Part shown: in pieces, positions 1 to 7,416 of the stretch | Layout of the letters: each line of letters begins with the position of its first letter | Numbering within the stretch: position 1 is the first letter of the stretch | NCBI GenBank assembly: GCA_030695605.1 | Contig: JAUYQE010000041.1 | Location: 1 to 12,113, forward strand | DNA: 12,113 bases | Direction of reading: 5' to 3' | DNA from: Nanobdellota archaeon | GTDB lineage: Archaea > Nanobdellota > Nanobdellia > Woesearchaeales > GW2011-AR9 | Notes under the pieces: model-generated | Database searches by the model: none | What the model saw: the letters and a program-made list of their open reading frames with translations, nothing else | Told to the model about the DNA's origin: nothing | Made by a program: the position numbers and the translations under genes

Positions 1-2468
1 TCGATAGCTACCGCTGATGGCAACGCCACCGGATTTTGCTCGACAAATTCCCGGCAATTCTCAATCCGCTGCAAAGGAATGCCCCTGCCCGTGACGCCGC
101 AGGACTGTTCTTCCGCAATCTTGCGCTGAATTTCTGCTAATTCTTGATCTTCCGTCCAGCCGGCCGGAACAGCACTGTCGCCGGTCCGGCAGACCGCCCG
201 ATCAGCCGCAAAGCGGAATACTGTGTTGATACTTTCTTCCAGATCCCAGAACGTGGCGGTCGTCGGGCAGTTTTCTTCGAACGTCACTTTTTTCAGCGCA
301 TCAGGATCTCCATTGATAGCATTCACTACATCCTGAGGCAAGTTCGGCAGGTTAGCGATACCAAATTCCTTCCATTCGTCAAGGGTGTCCCGGAGATATA
401 GCATCTCAGCCTGTTCCCGCGAGCCGGGGCAGGTGGTGCTCAACGCCCCTTCGATATTTTCTGACGCAATGCGCATCCATCTTGCGACGAGATGCAACAG
501 CCATGATGCTCCTGTCGAAATGCCCATGATGATGTGCACATCTTCCAGCATGGTACGCATATCATCCAGCTGCCGCACCGTAAAATCAAGCGCCGAAACG
601 CCTTCGTCCGCCAGGAAATCTGGAATGAGCTCGCTGCTCTCTAAAGGAATGTCCACAAAGTAGGATAATTCTTTACAAGACGTCTGCACTTTCGGCGCGC
701 TCCATTCGTCCTCTCCTAAGCGGTCTTGATAGGTCAGCTGCACTTTTATGGGGAACACGATTCTGCGCCGTTCCGTGAAATCATCCCAGAAATTTTCTTT
801 CCGTTCACTCACATCTGCCAGGCTGCCCAAGTTCCATTGCACGTACACGGAAGACTGTTCGGGGCTGACTTGCGAGAAAGGCTCTCGCCGGGTCATGGCC
901 GTACAGCCCAGAGCCGTGCCGCTGCCTTCTTCCTCGAGCATGCTTTGGGTACACGCCGGCTGGAAGCGCACACCCTGTATCTGATAGCCCGGAGCAATTT
1001 CCTCACCGCCACGCATCACGGGAACACCCGAGCCTTGATAGTCCAAAGAGAAAACTGCCTGGATCGTTTCCCGGCCTTCATCCAGCAGTCTGGGCTCTAA
1101 TTTGAGGGGAAACTGGAGCTCCGGCACCGACTGCATAACAATGTCATAATTATCCGAGAAGCAGGTATTGGCAGTAACCCGCGTTTCCCAATAGCCGGTT
1201 TTTCCCGTGCGATCTTCTGCAATCAAGAATACGCTATATGTCCAGTACTCTTGCCCGTCGGACAAAGGCTGCAGGCTGGTTTCTTCCAGCAGGCGGGAGG
1301 GAACTTGCCGTGGTGCTAGATCTTCCAGGCGAATGGGCTCGTCTTCCAAATCAATATCCCGAAAGGAAAATTTTCCTTGTGCATCCGCAGTTACTCTCTC
1401 CCACGCTTTTTCAAAATCCGGCTGGTATTGGAAGGTCCGCTGCTTGTACACATACAGATAAATGGTTGATCCCGGTTCGGTTTCGCCGCGGATTGTCGTC
1501 TCCACATTGCCTTCATAATATTCGTTGCCTTTCTCAAGTTCCGCAGTTATTGTGGGAGCTTGCGTATCCGAAATGAGGCGGAGCTCTTCGACGGTTTCCC
1601 AGCCCGCTCGATCAGTGAGCACCATGCGCACCGGATTGCTGCCTTCTTCGAGATTTATTGGAGCGGTCAGCTGGGTTCCCTCACCCTGTGCTTGCGATTC
1701 ATTGTTGACAAAGACTTCGTATGTTACTTCCTCGGATATCGAGCCTTGGAGCGTGAACGTGCGCTCTTCGATCAGCTCGGGAATTGCTTCCAGCACGATC
1801 GTCGGACGGCTGGTGTCGGCATAGACTTGCCCGGCAAAAGTGGCTCTATTCCCTGCAGCATCTTCTGCTTCAATGCGAATAGAATTCAGCGTTTCTTCCT
1901 GCAAGGCCACGTCCGTAAAGAGGAAACTGCCCTCTCCACCTGCAGACGTAAAAGCTGCCAGCGTTTCATTCACCAATAAAGAAACATCCGCACCTGCTTC
2001 CGTGCTGCCGTTCAGCGTTAAACTGCTGCCAGCGATTCTGGCGGGAAGCGTTACGGCAATTTCCGGTGCCGTGGTATCGGCTGCTGCGGTCGTAAAAGAA
2101 TAGAATTCGCCGTTATTGTTATTGACAAGCGCATTGCTCTCCACCGCATAATAATAGGTCTGTCCTGCCGGTAAATTCTGCAAAGCCAAGCGATGCTCTG
2201 TTACTGATGCGGCATCGCCTATCCGCGACGATACCGTTTCTTTACTGGTTCCATAGTTCACAAAGCTGTTGGCGGGCTCATCTGTTTCCCAAAGAACAGA
2301 GGCACTTGAAGAGGTGATGTCTTCGGCCCGGATGTTGGAGATCTGCAAAGCGGTAACGACCGGAAGATTAACAAAAAGCAACAGGACCAAGAGAACCGAG
2401 AGAATCGAGAGCTTCTTCGGCAATCCCGGACTGCTTCTGGCCCCCAGAGGTATATTTTTGCGATTCAT
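1..2468 (-). CDS. Large exported FN3/Ig-like surface protein (3' end beyond the window)
   Basis: I read this frame by hand: it is open from an ATG at 2468 to the left edge (822 codons) with no stop, so the C-terminus lies outside. Residues 19-40 are a Lys-Lys-preceded hydrophobic stretch, a signal peptide or N-terminal anchor. Residues 41-128 look like a fibronectin type III domain, with the common 'TDEPANSFVNYGTS' pattern. Three Ig-like repeats follow, each opening Asp-Thr/Ser-x-x-Pro-x-Ile (131, 219 and 301) and holding a '(N/Q/R)GxxxxG/E' strand. Residues about 436-822 contain nine cysteines and match no family I know. The start overlaps the upstream gene's stop as ATGA and only a weak GGTG precedes it, so the two are probably translationally coupled. 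A cell-surface or adhesion role is inferred from the domains; no catalytic motif was seen. Confidence 0.85.
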   Translation of the reverse strand, partial: MNRKNIPLGARSSPGLPKKLSILSVLLVLLLFVNLPVVTALQISNIRAEDITSSSASVLWETDEPANSFVNYGTSKETVSSRIGDAASVTEHRLALQNLPAGQTYYYAVESNALVNNNNGEFYSFTTAAADTTAPEIAVTLPARIAGSSLTLNGSTEAGADVSLLVNETLAAFTSAGGEGSFLFTDVALQEETLNSIRIEAEDAAGNRATFAGQVYADTSRPTIVLEAIPELIEERTFTLQGSISEEVTYEVFVNNESQAQGEGTQLTAPINLEEGSNPVRMVLTDRAGWETVEELRLISDTQAPTITAELEKGNEYYEGNVETTIRGETEPGSTIYLYVYKQRTFQYQPDFEKAWERVTADAQGKFSFRDIDLEDEPIRLEDLAPRQVPSRLLEETSLQPLSDGQEYWTYSVFLIAEDRTGKTGYWETRVTANTCFSDNYDIVMQSVPELQFPLKLEPRLLDEGRETIQAVFSLDYQGSGVPVMRGGEEIAPGYQIQGVRFQPACTQSMLEEEGSGTALGCTAMTRREPFSQVSPEQSSVYVQWNLGSLADVSERKENFWDDFTERRRIVFPIKVQLTYQDRLGEDEWSAPKVQTSCKELSYFVDIPLESSELIPDFLADEGVSALDFTVRQLDDMRTMLEDVHIIMGISTGASWLLHLVARWMRIASENIEGALSTTCPGSREQAEMLYLRDTLDEWKEFGIANLPNLPQDVVNAINGDPDALKKVTFEENCPTTATFWDLEESINTVFRFAADRAVCRTGDSAVPAGWTEDQELAEIQRKIAEEQSCGVTGRGIPLQRIENCREFVEQNPVALPSAVAI

Positions 2469-4483
2469 GAAGCACCGCCCGTTCTCTGTTCCATACCCAT
2501 TTCCGGAGCAGCAACTCCGCTGCTCTTTTCTTCTAACGCCGCGAAGAACAATAGCCGCTCTTCGTCATCAAGCTCTTCTGCGCTTGCCGTATGGAAAATA
2601 ATTTCCTGCGCCTGTTGCAGATCACGCCACGGCGGCGTCCACTTCCCTTGGTAGCCGCTGACAAAGGTGCCTTCTGCAAAGATGAGCACTTCGAGATCAT
2701 ACGTAAAGTCCGCCTCTGCTAGCAATTGCACGTCCTGCTTGCTGCTGATTTCCTGAGCAGCAGGATCGATGACAAAAGTCTGCTCGTGGAACGGCTCAAG
2801 TTCATTTGCTTTCGTGAAGCTGAGCTTGACCAGCGCTTTCTCGCCTTCTTCAAGCGGCGCAGTGGTTCTTATTCGCCCGCTATCATCAACCTGATGCTTC
2901 AGAACCTGCATATTTGCCGGTGAAAAGGGGAAGAGGGGCGCTAAATACAATTCAGTTTCTCTGCCCGGGGCCGTAACGACGCGTTTCCACGACTCTTTAT
3001 AGCCGTCACGGGTGCCGCGTAAAATGCCGCCCACGCAGTACGGAAAATTGGTCCGGTACGCCGCGACATCTCCCAGGCCGGCAAAATCATACTCCGTTTT
3101 CCCAATCGGGCATTCGTACCGTATGCAGGTAAAACGCAGATCAACATCTTCCAACGGCTCGGCGTTGTACACCCCTCGATCATTGTCGACGAGGCTATAG
3201 GTAAAAGCTGCCATCAGCACTTTCTGGCTCTCTTGGCAATACTCTTCATCATTCACCGCATCGAAAAAAAGGGTGGTTTCCGGCGCGGCAGCGGCACTCC
3301 TATCCGGAAGATTATTGTTCAGATGGACGGTAAAAGCGGTCTTGAAAGTATAGCCCGTCGTTTCATCACGCAGTTCGACGAGCACGGGATACGAAACGTC
3401 GTACACAAATTTCCAAGTCTGCAGACAGAAAAAAGAAACTAACTCGTTATTGCTGCCCAGCGGGCTGCTGCGGAGCGTGGTTCCCCCTCTCGGGCGAACA
3501 TCAAAAGCAAAGGGGAACGTGGGGCTGTACCGGAAAACGACGGAAACTTTGGGCTCACGCAGGTCATCACCAAGATTCCAAGAATAGTGATTTTCATAAT
3601 AGGGAAAGCCTTCCGGAAACTCGAGCACATCCGTGCCTTCAATGCGCACTTGGCCGATGTTTACGCGCAGCAGTTCCTGCAGCGCTGCTTTGACGTCGCT
3701 GATGCGCCAGGTTTTCTGGGTGCAGCCCACTTCCAGGCCGGACAGCGGCACGTTCGGAGACTCTAACGCCAGCAAGTCCTGCGTAAGATCCTCAAACTTC
3801 ACTTCGCGCATTTCTCGTTCAACAATGCGCCGCGCGACGTCATAAGCATTCTTCAGTTTCACGTCGGAATCAGCACTATGCTCCCGTAGCTCGGTAATGA
3901 AATTTCCAGCTTTGTCGCGGATTTCCACCACCCACAGAACATTGAACAGCACTTTTTCATTGGTGGCTTGAGTTTCTGCCGTGATGGGGCTGCGCTCCAG
4001 AAGGTCATATCTTTCTTGGAAAGCAGTGGTTCCCAAAAGGCACTCCCGCAAGCCCCGCTCAATATGCCCATCAAGGCCTTCTTCAACTTCTTCCAGCGAA
4101 GGGATGCGCAACGTCTCGCCGTACGCCCAGAACGGAACCAACAGGAAAGGCGCCGTTTTCAAGTGCAGGTTCGCCGCGGTAGCGATTTCCTCCGGCACTT
4201 GCACATAGCCGCCCTGCTGGCCAGCTCTCGCGACGGCTTCATTGCCCAGCGTTTCCAGGCACGCCGTAATGAACTGCTGCACTTTGCCCCGTTCCGTGGG
4301 CAGCACTTCTTCCGGCTTGAATTGGACAATTTCTTTGCGAAAGACAATTACTAGAACAACCGCCATGAGCAGGAGAATTCCCAGGATGATGAAAACAGTT
4401 ACTTGGCCTTTTTTATTGCTTTGCGGGGGATAAAGCGGAGAACGAGACGTACGACTAGCTGCCGAACACCTCTTTTTGTCCAT
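2465..4483 (-). CDS. Class III signal (prepilin-like) surface protein, DPANN-type, function unknown
   Basis: This 672-residue protein starts with a basic segment, then Asn-Lys-Lys-Gly-Gln at 23-27 and a hydrophobic helix at 28-48 with few charges around it. This is the layout of archaeal class III signal peptides, which prepilin peptidase cuts between Gly and Gln. The rest should be outside the membrane. It has eight cysteines after the signal and short stretches such as 'GQQGGYV' (88-94) followed by 'VPFWAYG' and a Pro-Ser-Leu-Glu-Glu-Val segment, which I recall from large uncharacterised protein families in Woesearchaeota and Pacearchaeota. No enzyme motif is visible. The ATG at 4483 is supported by a TATA box placed for leaderless transcription. 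The stop overlaps the next gene's start (ATGA). It may be a pilus-like subunit or anchored surface protein. The signal is clear; the family recall is from memory. Confidence 0.9.
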   Translation of the reverse strand: MDKKRCSAASRTSRSPLYPPQSNKKGQVTVFIILGILLLMAVVLVIVFRKEIVQFKPEEVLPTERGKVQQFITACLETLGNEAVARAGQQGGYVQVPEEIATAANLHLKTAPFLLVPFWAYGETLRIPSLEEVEEGLDGHIERGLRECLLGTTAFQERYDLLERSPITAETQATNEKVLFNVLWVVEIRDKAGNFITELREHSADSDVKLKNAYDVARRIVEREMREVKFEDLTQDLLALESPNVPLSGLEVGCTQKTWRISDVKAALQELLRVNIGQVRIEGTDVLEFPEGFPYYENHYSWNLGDDLREPKVSVVFRYSPTFPFAFDVRPRGGTTLRSSPLGSNNELVSFFCLQTWKFVYDVSYPVLVELRDETTGYTFKTAFTVHLNNNLPDRSAAAAPETTLFFDAVNDEEYCQESQKVLMAAFTYSLVDNDRGVYNAEPLEDVDLRFTCIRYECPIGKTEYDFAGLGDVAAYRTNFPYCVGGILRGTRDGYKESWKRVVTAPGRETELYLAPLFPFSPANMQVLKHQVDDSGRIRTTAPLEEGEKALVKLSFTKANELEPFHEQTFVIDPAAQEISSKQDVQLLAEADFTYDLEVLIFAEGTFVSGYQGKWTPPWRDLQQAQEIIFHTASAEELDDEERLLFFAALEEKSSGVAAPEMGMEQRTGGAS

Positions 4484-4505
4484 AGGGAGAAAGATTATAT
4501 TTTAG

Positions 4506-4513
4506 TTTATAAA
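4506..4513 (-). promoter_or_regulatory. Archaeal TATA box placed for leaderless transcription
   Basis: TTTATAAA reads the same on both strands. Its centre lies about 26 bases upstream of the A of the ATG at 4483, the usual distance from an archaeal TATA box to the transcription start. A transcript starting there would have almost no leader, which fits the absence of a Shine-Dalgarno sequence before this ATG (CTTTCTCCCT). The bases just upstream (ATAATC) match a purine-rich BRE only in part. Seen: motif and spacing. Inferred: use as a promoter. Confidence 0.65.
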
Positions 4514-4530
4514 GATTATGTTGAAGTTCA

Positions 4531-4538
4531 TTTATAAA
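4531..4538 (-). promoter_or_regulatory. Second TTTATAAA element in the same gap
   Basis: An identical TTTATAAA lies 25 bases further upstream. It would start transcription near 4508, giving a leader of about 25 bases. It may be an alternative promoter for the surface-protein unit or simply AT-rich sequence. The flank (CGCCTCTTC) has no BRE character, so it is the weaker candidate. Confidence 0.35.
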
Positions 4539-4555
4539 GAAGAGGCGCTTGGCCA

Positions 4556-4574
4556 CTTTTACCGGGAGTAAAAG
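4556..4574. other. Small hairpin between the two transcription units
   Basis: A perfect 7-bp inverted repeat (CTTTTAC / GTAAAAG) with a 5-base loop begins 8 bases past the stop codon of the ADP-ribosylglycohydrolase gene. Its position suits a transcript end or processing site. The stem is mostly A-T, there is no long T run after it, and archaeal termination does not need a hairpin, so a terminator role is only a suggestion. Confidence 0.25.
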
Positions 4575-4581
4575 GGTACTT

Positions 4582-5634
4582 TCACTTTCTAGGGCTACTC
4601 GCGTTAAAGTTATACAACTGTTCCCCAAGTTCCTGCAGCCGGGCACTATCCTGAACATTTTCTACCCAGTGCTGCGGCCAGCATAGTCCATGCCTCGCTC
4701 CCGTCAAAGCGCCGAACATCGCTCCCGTTGTGTCACAATCGCCGCCATAGTTGACGGTTTCAATCAGCCCTTTGACCGGTTCATCCCAATACTTCTGGAA
4801 CATGAAGAGGGCAAAAGGATAGGAGCAAAAGACCAACGAATTTGATTTTAAATGGCGATGAGCTTCATCCGCAGAAGCGTCGCGGTTCTCAGAAATCCAT
4901 TCTAAGCACTCCACTAATGTGCCACGATCAGCAAGAGGATAATCCGCAGGCGTTTCTTGTTCCACAGAGGTGCAGAGCGAGGGAATCTTCCGCAGGAAGG
5001 AACTGCGATCAATGCCTTCGAGAAGGGAAGAAATCGCATATGCCTGCACGACTCCGGAAGCCAAAGAGCGCGGATCGCGATGCGTTATGTTGCCGACCAG
5101 ATGCGCAAAGTGCAGGCCTCTCTCGATGGTCATCGTCGCATGCATCCATAAGCCGAGAGGAGCCATTTTCATGGCTGGCGCGTTGCCCGGGCCGCCGATA
5201 ACGCCGGATTCGTACGGCGATTTGCCGGTAAGAAGATTCTTGAATCCATCGATAGTCGTCTTGCCAAAGCCGCCGAAGACTGTTCCATCCGGCTGCAGGC
5301 GTTTGGTGTATTCTGCAACCTGTCGTCGGGCAATATCTTCCAGATTGAAGCCGCGGCAAGCGATCAATGATTCTGCCAGAGCGACGGAAAGAATGGTATC
5401 ATCAGTATATTCTCCTCTCTGGAAGTCTTTGTTCCAATATTTCAGCTTACCAAACTCGTCCTGCGTCAGTGCATTGCCTTGGGGATCGCGAACAATCACA
5501 GGATCAATAAAATCGGTAATCCAGCCCACATATTTCTTGATCTGCTGCGGTTTCATGCCCTCTACGGGCATGCCCAGCGCATCGCCGATGGCGCAGCCGA
5601 GCAAAGTTGATTGGTAGTGTTCTTTAAGGCTCAT
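4582..5634 (-). CDS. ADP-ribosylglycohydrolase family protein (DraG/ARH-like)
   Basis: The 350-residue length is normal for this family, which removes ADP-ribose from modified proteins or small acceptors using two magnesium ions. The N-terminus has the family start 'LLGCAIGDALGMPVEG' (11-26). 'YTDDT' at 76-80 and 'GGDCDTTGA' at 297-305 supply the metal-binding Thr-Asp-Asp and Asp-x-Asp-Thr. The last motif has Cys where Thr is commonest (GDTDT), a variation that keeps both aspartates. The protein appears cytoplasmic, with no signal or membrane segment. The gene follows nadA after 25 bases and has a strong Shine-Dalgarno, so it probably ends the NAD unit. Here it would recycle ADP-ribose from NAD-consuming reactions. 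The family is clear; the acceptor (arginine, serine, acetyl-ADP-ribose, nucleic acid) cannot be told. Confidence 0.93.
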   Translation of the reverse strand: MSLKEHYQSTLLGCAIGDALGMPVEGMKPQQIKKYVGWITDFIDPVIVRDPQGNALTQDEFGKLKYWNKDFQRGEYTDDTILSVALAESLIACRGFNLEDIARRQVAEYTKRLQPDGTVFGGFGKTTIDGFKNLLTGKSPYESGVIGGPGNAPAMKMAPLGLWMHATMTIERGLHFAHLVGNITHRDPRSLASGVVQAYAISSLLEGIDRSSFLRKIPSLCTSVEQETPADYPLADRGTLVECLEWISENRDASADEAHRHLKSNSLVFCSYPFALFMFQKYWDEPVKGLIETVNYGGDCDTTGAMFGALTGARHGLCWPQHWVENVQDSARLQELGEQLYNFNASSPRK

Positions 5635-5642
5635 GGTTCATT

Positions 5643-5648
5643 CCTCCT
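5643..5648 (-). promoter_or_regulatory. Strong Shine-Dalgarno (AGGAGG)
   Basis: AGGAGG lies 8 bases upstream of the ATG at 5634, within a purine-rich run. It fixes the start of the ADP-ribosylglycohydrolase gene. As one of the best Shine-Dalgarno sequences in the window, it suggests efficient independent initiation of this gene. Confidence 0.8.
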
Positions 5649-5659
5649 CTCCTCTCCGT

Positions 5660-6718
5660 TCATTTTATCTGCAGCATCCGTTCGATCGGCTTCAAAGCTC
5701 TCCGCCGAATCTCTTCCGGAACCGTCACTTCCGGCTGCTCGGTTTCCAGGCATTTAACTATCTTATCGAGAGTAATTTTCGCCATGTGCTGGCAGGCGAT
5801 GGCACACGTCCTGACAAAGTCTATCTGCGGGAATTCGTTCTGCAAGTTCGCCGCCATTTCGCACTCCGTGCCGAGATACACCCGCTGCAAAGAGGGATGC
5901 TCCCGCACATAGCGGATCATCTGCGATGTCGAGCCACAGAGATCGGCTTCTTTCCGGACTTCCGGCAGGCATTCCCAATGCACGAGCACGGCAGTTTCCG
6001 GAAGTGTTTTTCCCGGCTGATGCTTGGGCAGATGGTACTGGTCCCGAATGTTCTGCACCATCTCCAAAGAAATCTTTTCATGCACTTCACAGGAGCCATG
6101 CTTCGTATCATATTTGCCCGGATAGATTAATTCCAGCGCACTGCCCGCTTCCCGCAATTCGTCCTGCAGGTTTTCTCCCATCAGCGAATCGGGAAGAAAA
6201 ATGACTTGGTCTGTGCCGAAGTCTTTTGCTGCATGCTGCACCACCTGCAATCCATTCGATGACGTGCAGCAATAATCAGCTTCCGCTTTCGCATCCGCAT
6301 AGGAATTGATATAAATGACCACCGGCAATCCCGGAAACTGCTCTTTATACGCCCGCACCGCTGCGCCGCGAAAAGGATCAGCCAAGCTGCAGCCCGCCTG
6401 CATATCGGCGATGAGCACTTTCTTGTCTGGATTGAGGATCTTCGCCGTTTCTGCCATGAAACGCACGCCGTCGAAAAGGATTATTGGTTTATCCGATCTC
6501 GCAGCATATCGCGCCAACTGTAAAGAGTCGCCGCGCTCGCCTTCCCCGGACAGATTATAGACGAGCGGCGCCATATAATTATGGCCGAGAACCAGCACGT
6601 TTTTCTGCTCTTTCAGCTGCAGGATGCGTTCGATCGTCTCCCGCTGTGCCAGAAAGTCCAGGTACTGGTCGCCGCTGCTTTTCTGGAAAGCATGGTGGAT
6701 CTGTTCGAGTGTTACCAT
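5660..6718 (-). CDS. nadA: Quinolinate synthase NadA
   Basis: NadA condenses iminoaspartate with dihydroxyacetone phosphate to give quinolinate, the first committed intermediate of de novo NAD synthesis, using an oxygen-sensitive [4Fe-4S] cluster. The 352-residue protein has the expected signatures: 'VLGHNYMAP' (43-51), 'DMQAGCSLAD' (105-114), 'CTSSNG' (151-156), 'GSCEVHE' (208-214), 'GSTSQMI' (262-268) and 'ACQHMAKITL' (308-317). The three cluster cysteines are probably Cys110, Cys210 and Cys309. NadB or aspartate dehydrogenase (iminoaspartate supply) and NadC (use of quinolinate) are not in this window. The gene is set off from nadM by 59 bases and may have its own promoter; no good Shine-Dalgarno precedes the ATG. 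Identification is secure. Confidence 0.95.
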   Translation of the reverse strand: MVTLEQIHHAFQKSSGDQYLDFLAQRETIERILQLKEQKNVLVLGHNYMAPLVYNLSGEGERGDSLQLARYAARSDKPIILFDGVRFMAETAKILNPDKKVLIADMQAGCSLADPFRGAAVRAYKEQFPGLPVVIYINSYADAKAEADYCCTSSNGLQVVQHAAKDFGTDQVIFLPDSLMGENLQDELREAGSALELIYPGKYDTKHGSCEVHEKISLEMVQNIRDQYHLPKHQPGKTLPETAVLVHWECLPEVRKEADLCGSTSQMIRYVREHPSLQRVYLGTECEMAANLQNEFPQIDFVRTCAIACQHMAKITLDKIVKCLETEQPEVTVPEEIRRRALKPIERMLQIK

Positions 6719-6751
6719 CGTTTTTATTCCCGATAACTGAGCGCGATGGCG

Positions 6752-6760
6752 CTTAATAAA
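6752..6760 (-). promoter_or_regulatory. Possible TATA box ahead of nadA
   Basis: The 59-base gap between nadM and nadA is AT-rich at its upstream end and holds TTTATTAAG on the minus strand. A start about 26 bases downstream would fall near 6730, giving a leader of about 12 bases without a Shine-Dalgarno sequence. That would let nadA and the glycohydrolase be transcribed apart from the upstream genes. The match to an archaeal TATA box is moderate. Confidence 0.35.
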
Positions 6761-6777
6761 TTTAATGAGATTTGCTA

Positions 6778-7416
6778 TTAACTATCTTTCACCCACCGGT
6801 GCTCTTCGTCGGCAGTGGCGGTATGCCGGCCATCCTCATCGTCAGCAATCCGCAGTGTTTCTTCTCCAAACTCCCGGCAGAAACGCTCTACTAATCCATT
6901 GTTCTGCAGATATTCACAAACCGCATGGGGGACCAGTGATTGCCAGTCCTCTCCCCGTGCCATCTTTATGCGGACTTCTGTAGCCCGAAGCCGGAACTGC
7001 TCTTCAGGCAGCAACAGCCAGGCGGGATGAATGAGGTGGTAATCTTCCTGCAACAAATCGCGGGTGTAGGGATTTCCCGTCACGAAGTAGTCCAAACTGC
7101 CAAAGAGCTGCAAGACTGTCTCGCGCCATTTTTGCCCATTGCGGTATTCGGGGATATGCCCAAAATCCGGCACGTGAACAATGGTATAATTTTCATATCT
7201 CGGGGAGAGATACGCCCGCACCAGGGCTGCTGATTCTTCAGCAGTGAAAGGGTTCCGCACCGTGTACTTGTTGCTGCTGCCGATGCCGATAGTTACCGCA
7301 TCGGCTTGGGAACACACTTTCTCCAGCATCATCGCCCCGCCATTATGCAGCGGCTTGAACCGCGCAATGAGGCCGACTTTTCCGTGTAGTGTCCCGGGTA
7401 TTTCCTGCTCTGCCAT
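6778..7416 (-). CDS. nadM: NadM-like nicotinamide/nicotinate mononucleotide adenylyltransferase with altered HxGH
   Basis: This family transfers AMP from ATP to NMN or NaMN, giving NAD or NaAD. Residues 14-60 resemble archaeal NadM: 'GLIARFKPLHNGGAMM', then 'IGIGSSNKYTVRNPFTAEE' as in the usual 'GSA...NPFTAGER'. 'ATEVRIKMARGEDWQSLVP' (145-163) corresponds to the C-terminal Ser-x-Thr-x-Ile-Arg nucleotide motif. The nucleotidyl-transfer motif reads His24-Asn-Gly-Gly27 where the family normally has His-x-Gly-His, so the second histidine is missing. At 212 residues it is longer than typical archaeal NadM (about 170-180), with about 13 extra N-terminal and 30 extra charged C-terminal residues. The start overlaps the Nudix stop as TGATG, with GGGGGT 7 bases upstream. 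Fold and context favour NadM. A nucleotidyltransferase with another substrate, or reduced activity, remains possible. Confidence 0.8.
   Translation of the reverse strand: MAEQEIPGTLHGKVGLIARFKPLHNGGAMMLEKVCSQADAVTIGIGSSNKYTVRNPFTAEESAALVRAYLSPRYENYTIVHVPDFGHIPEYRNGQKWRETVLQLFGSLDYFVTGNPYTRDLLQEDYHLIHPAWLLLPEEQFRLRATEVRIKMARGEDWQSLVPHAVCEYLQNNGLVERFCREFGEETLRIADDEDGRHTATADEEHRWVKDS

Noticed and set aside
131..2078. Ig-like repeats considered as a DNA-level tandem repeat
   Set aside because: The similarity is at protein level only (Asp-Thr-x-x-Pro openings); no direct nucleotide repeat was seen.
4970..5617. Plus-strand open frame of 215 codons opposite the ADP-ribosylglycohydrolase gene
   Set aside because: Its translation is low-complexity and Arg/Ser/Pro-rich with no motif, and it lies wholly antisense to a gene with a full set of conserved motifs.
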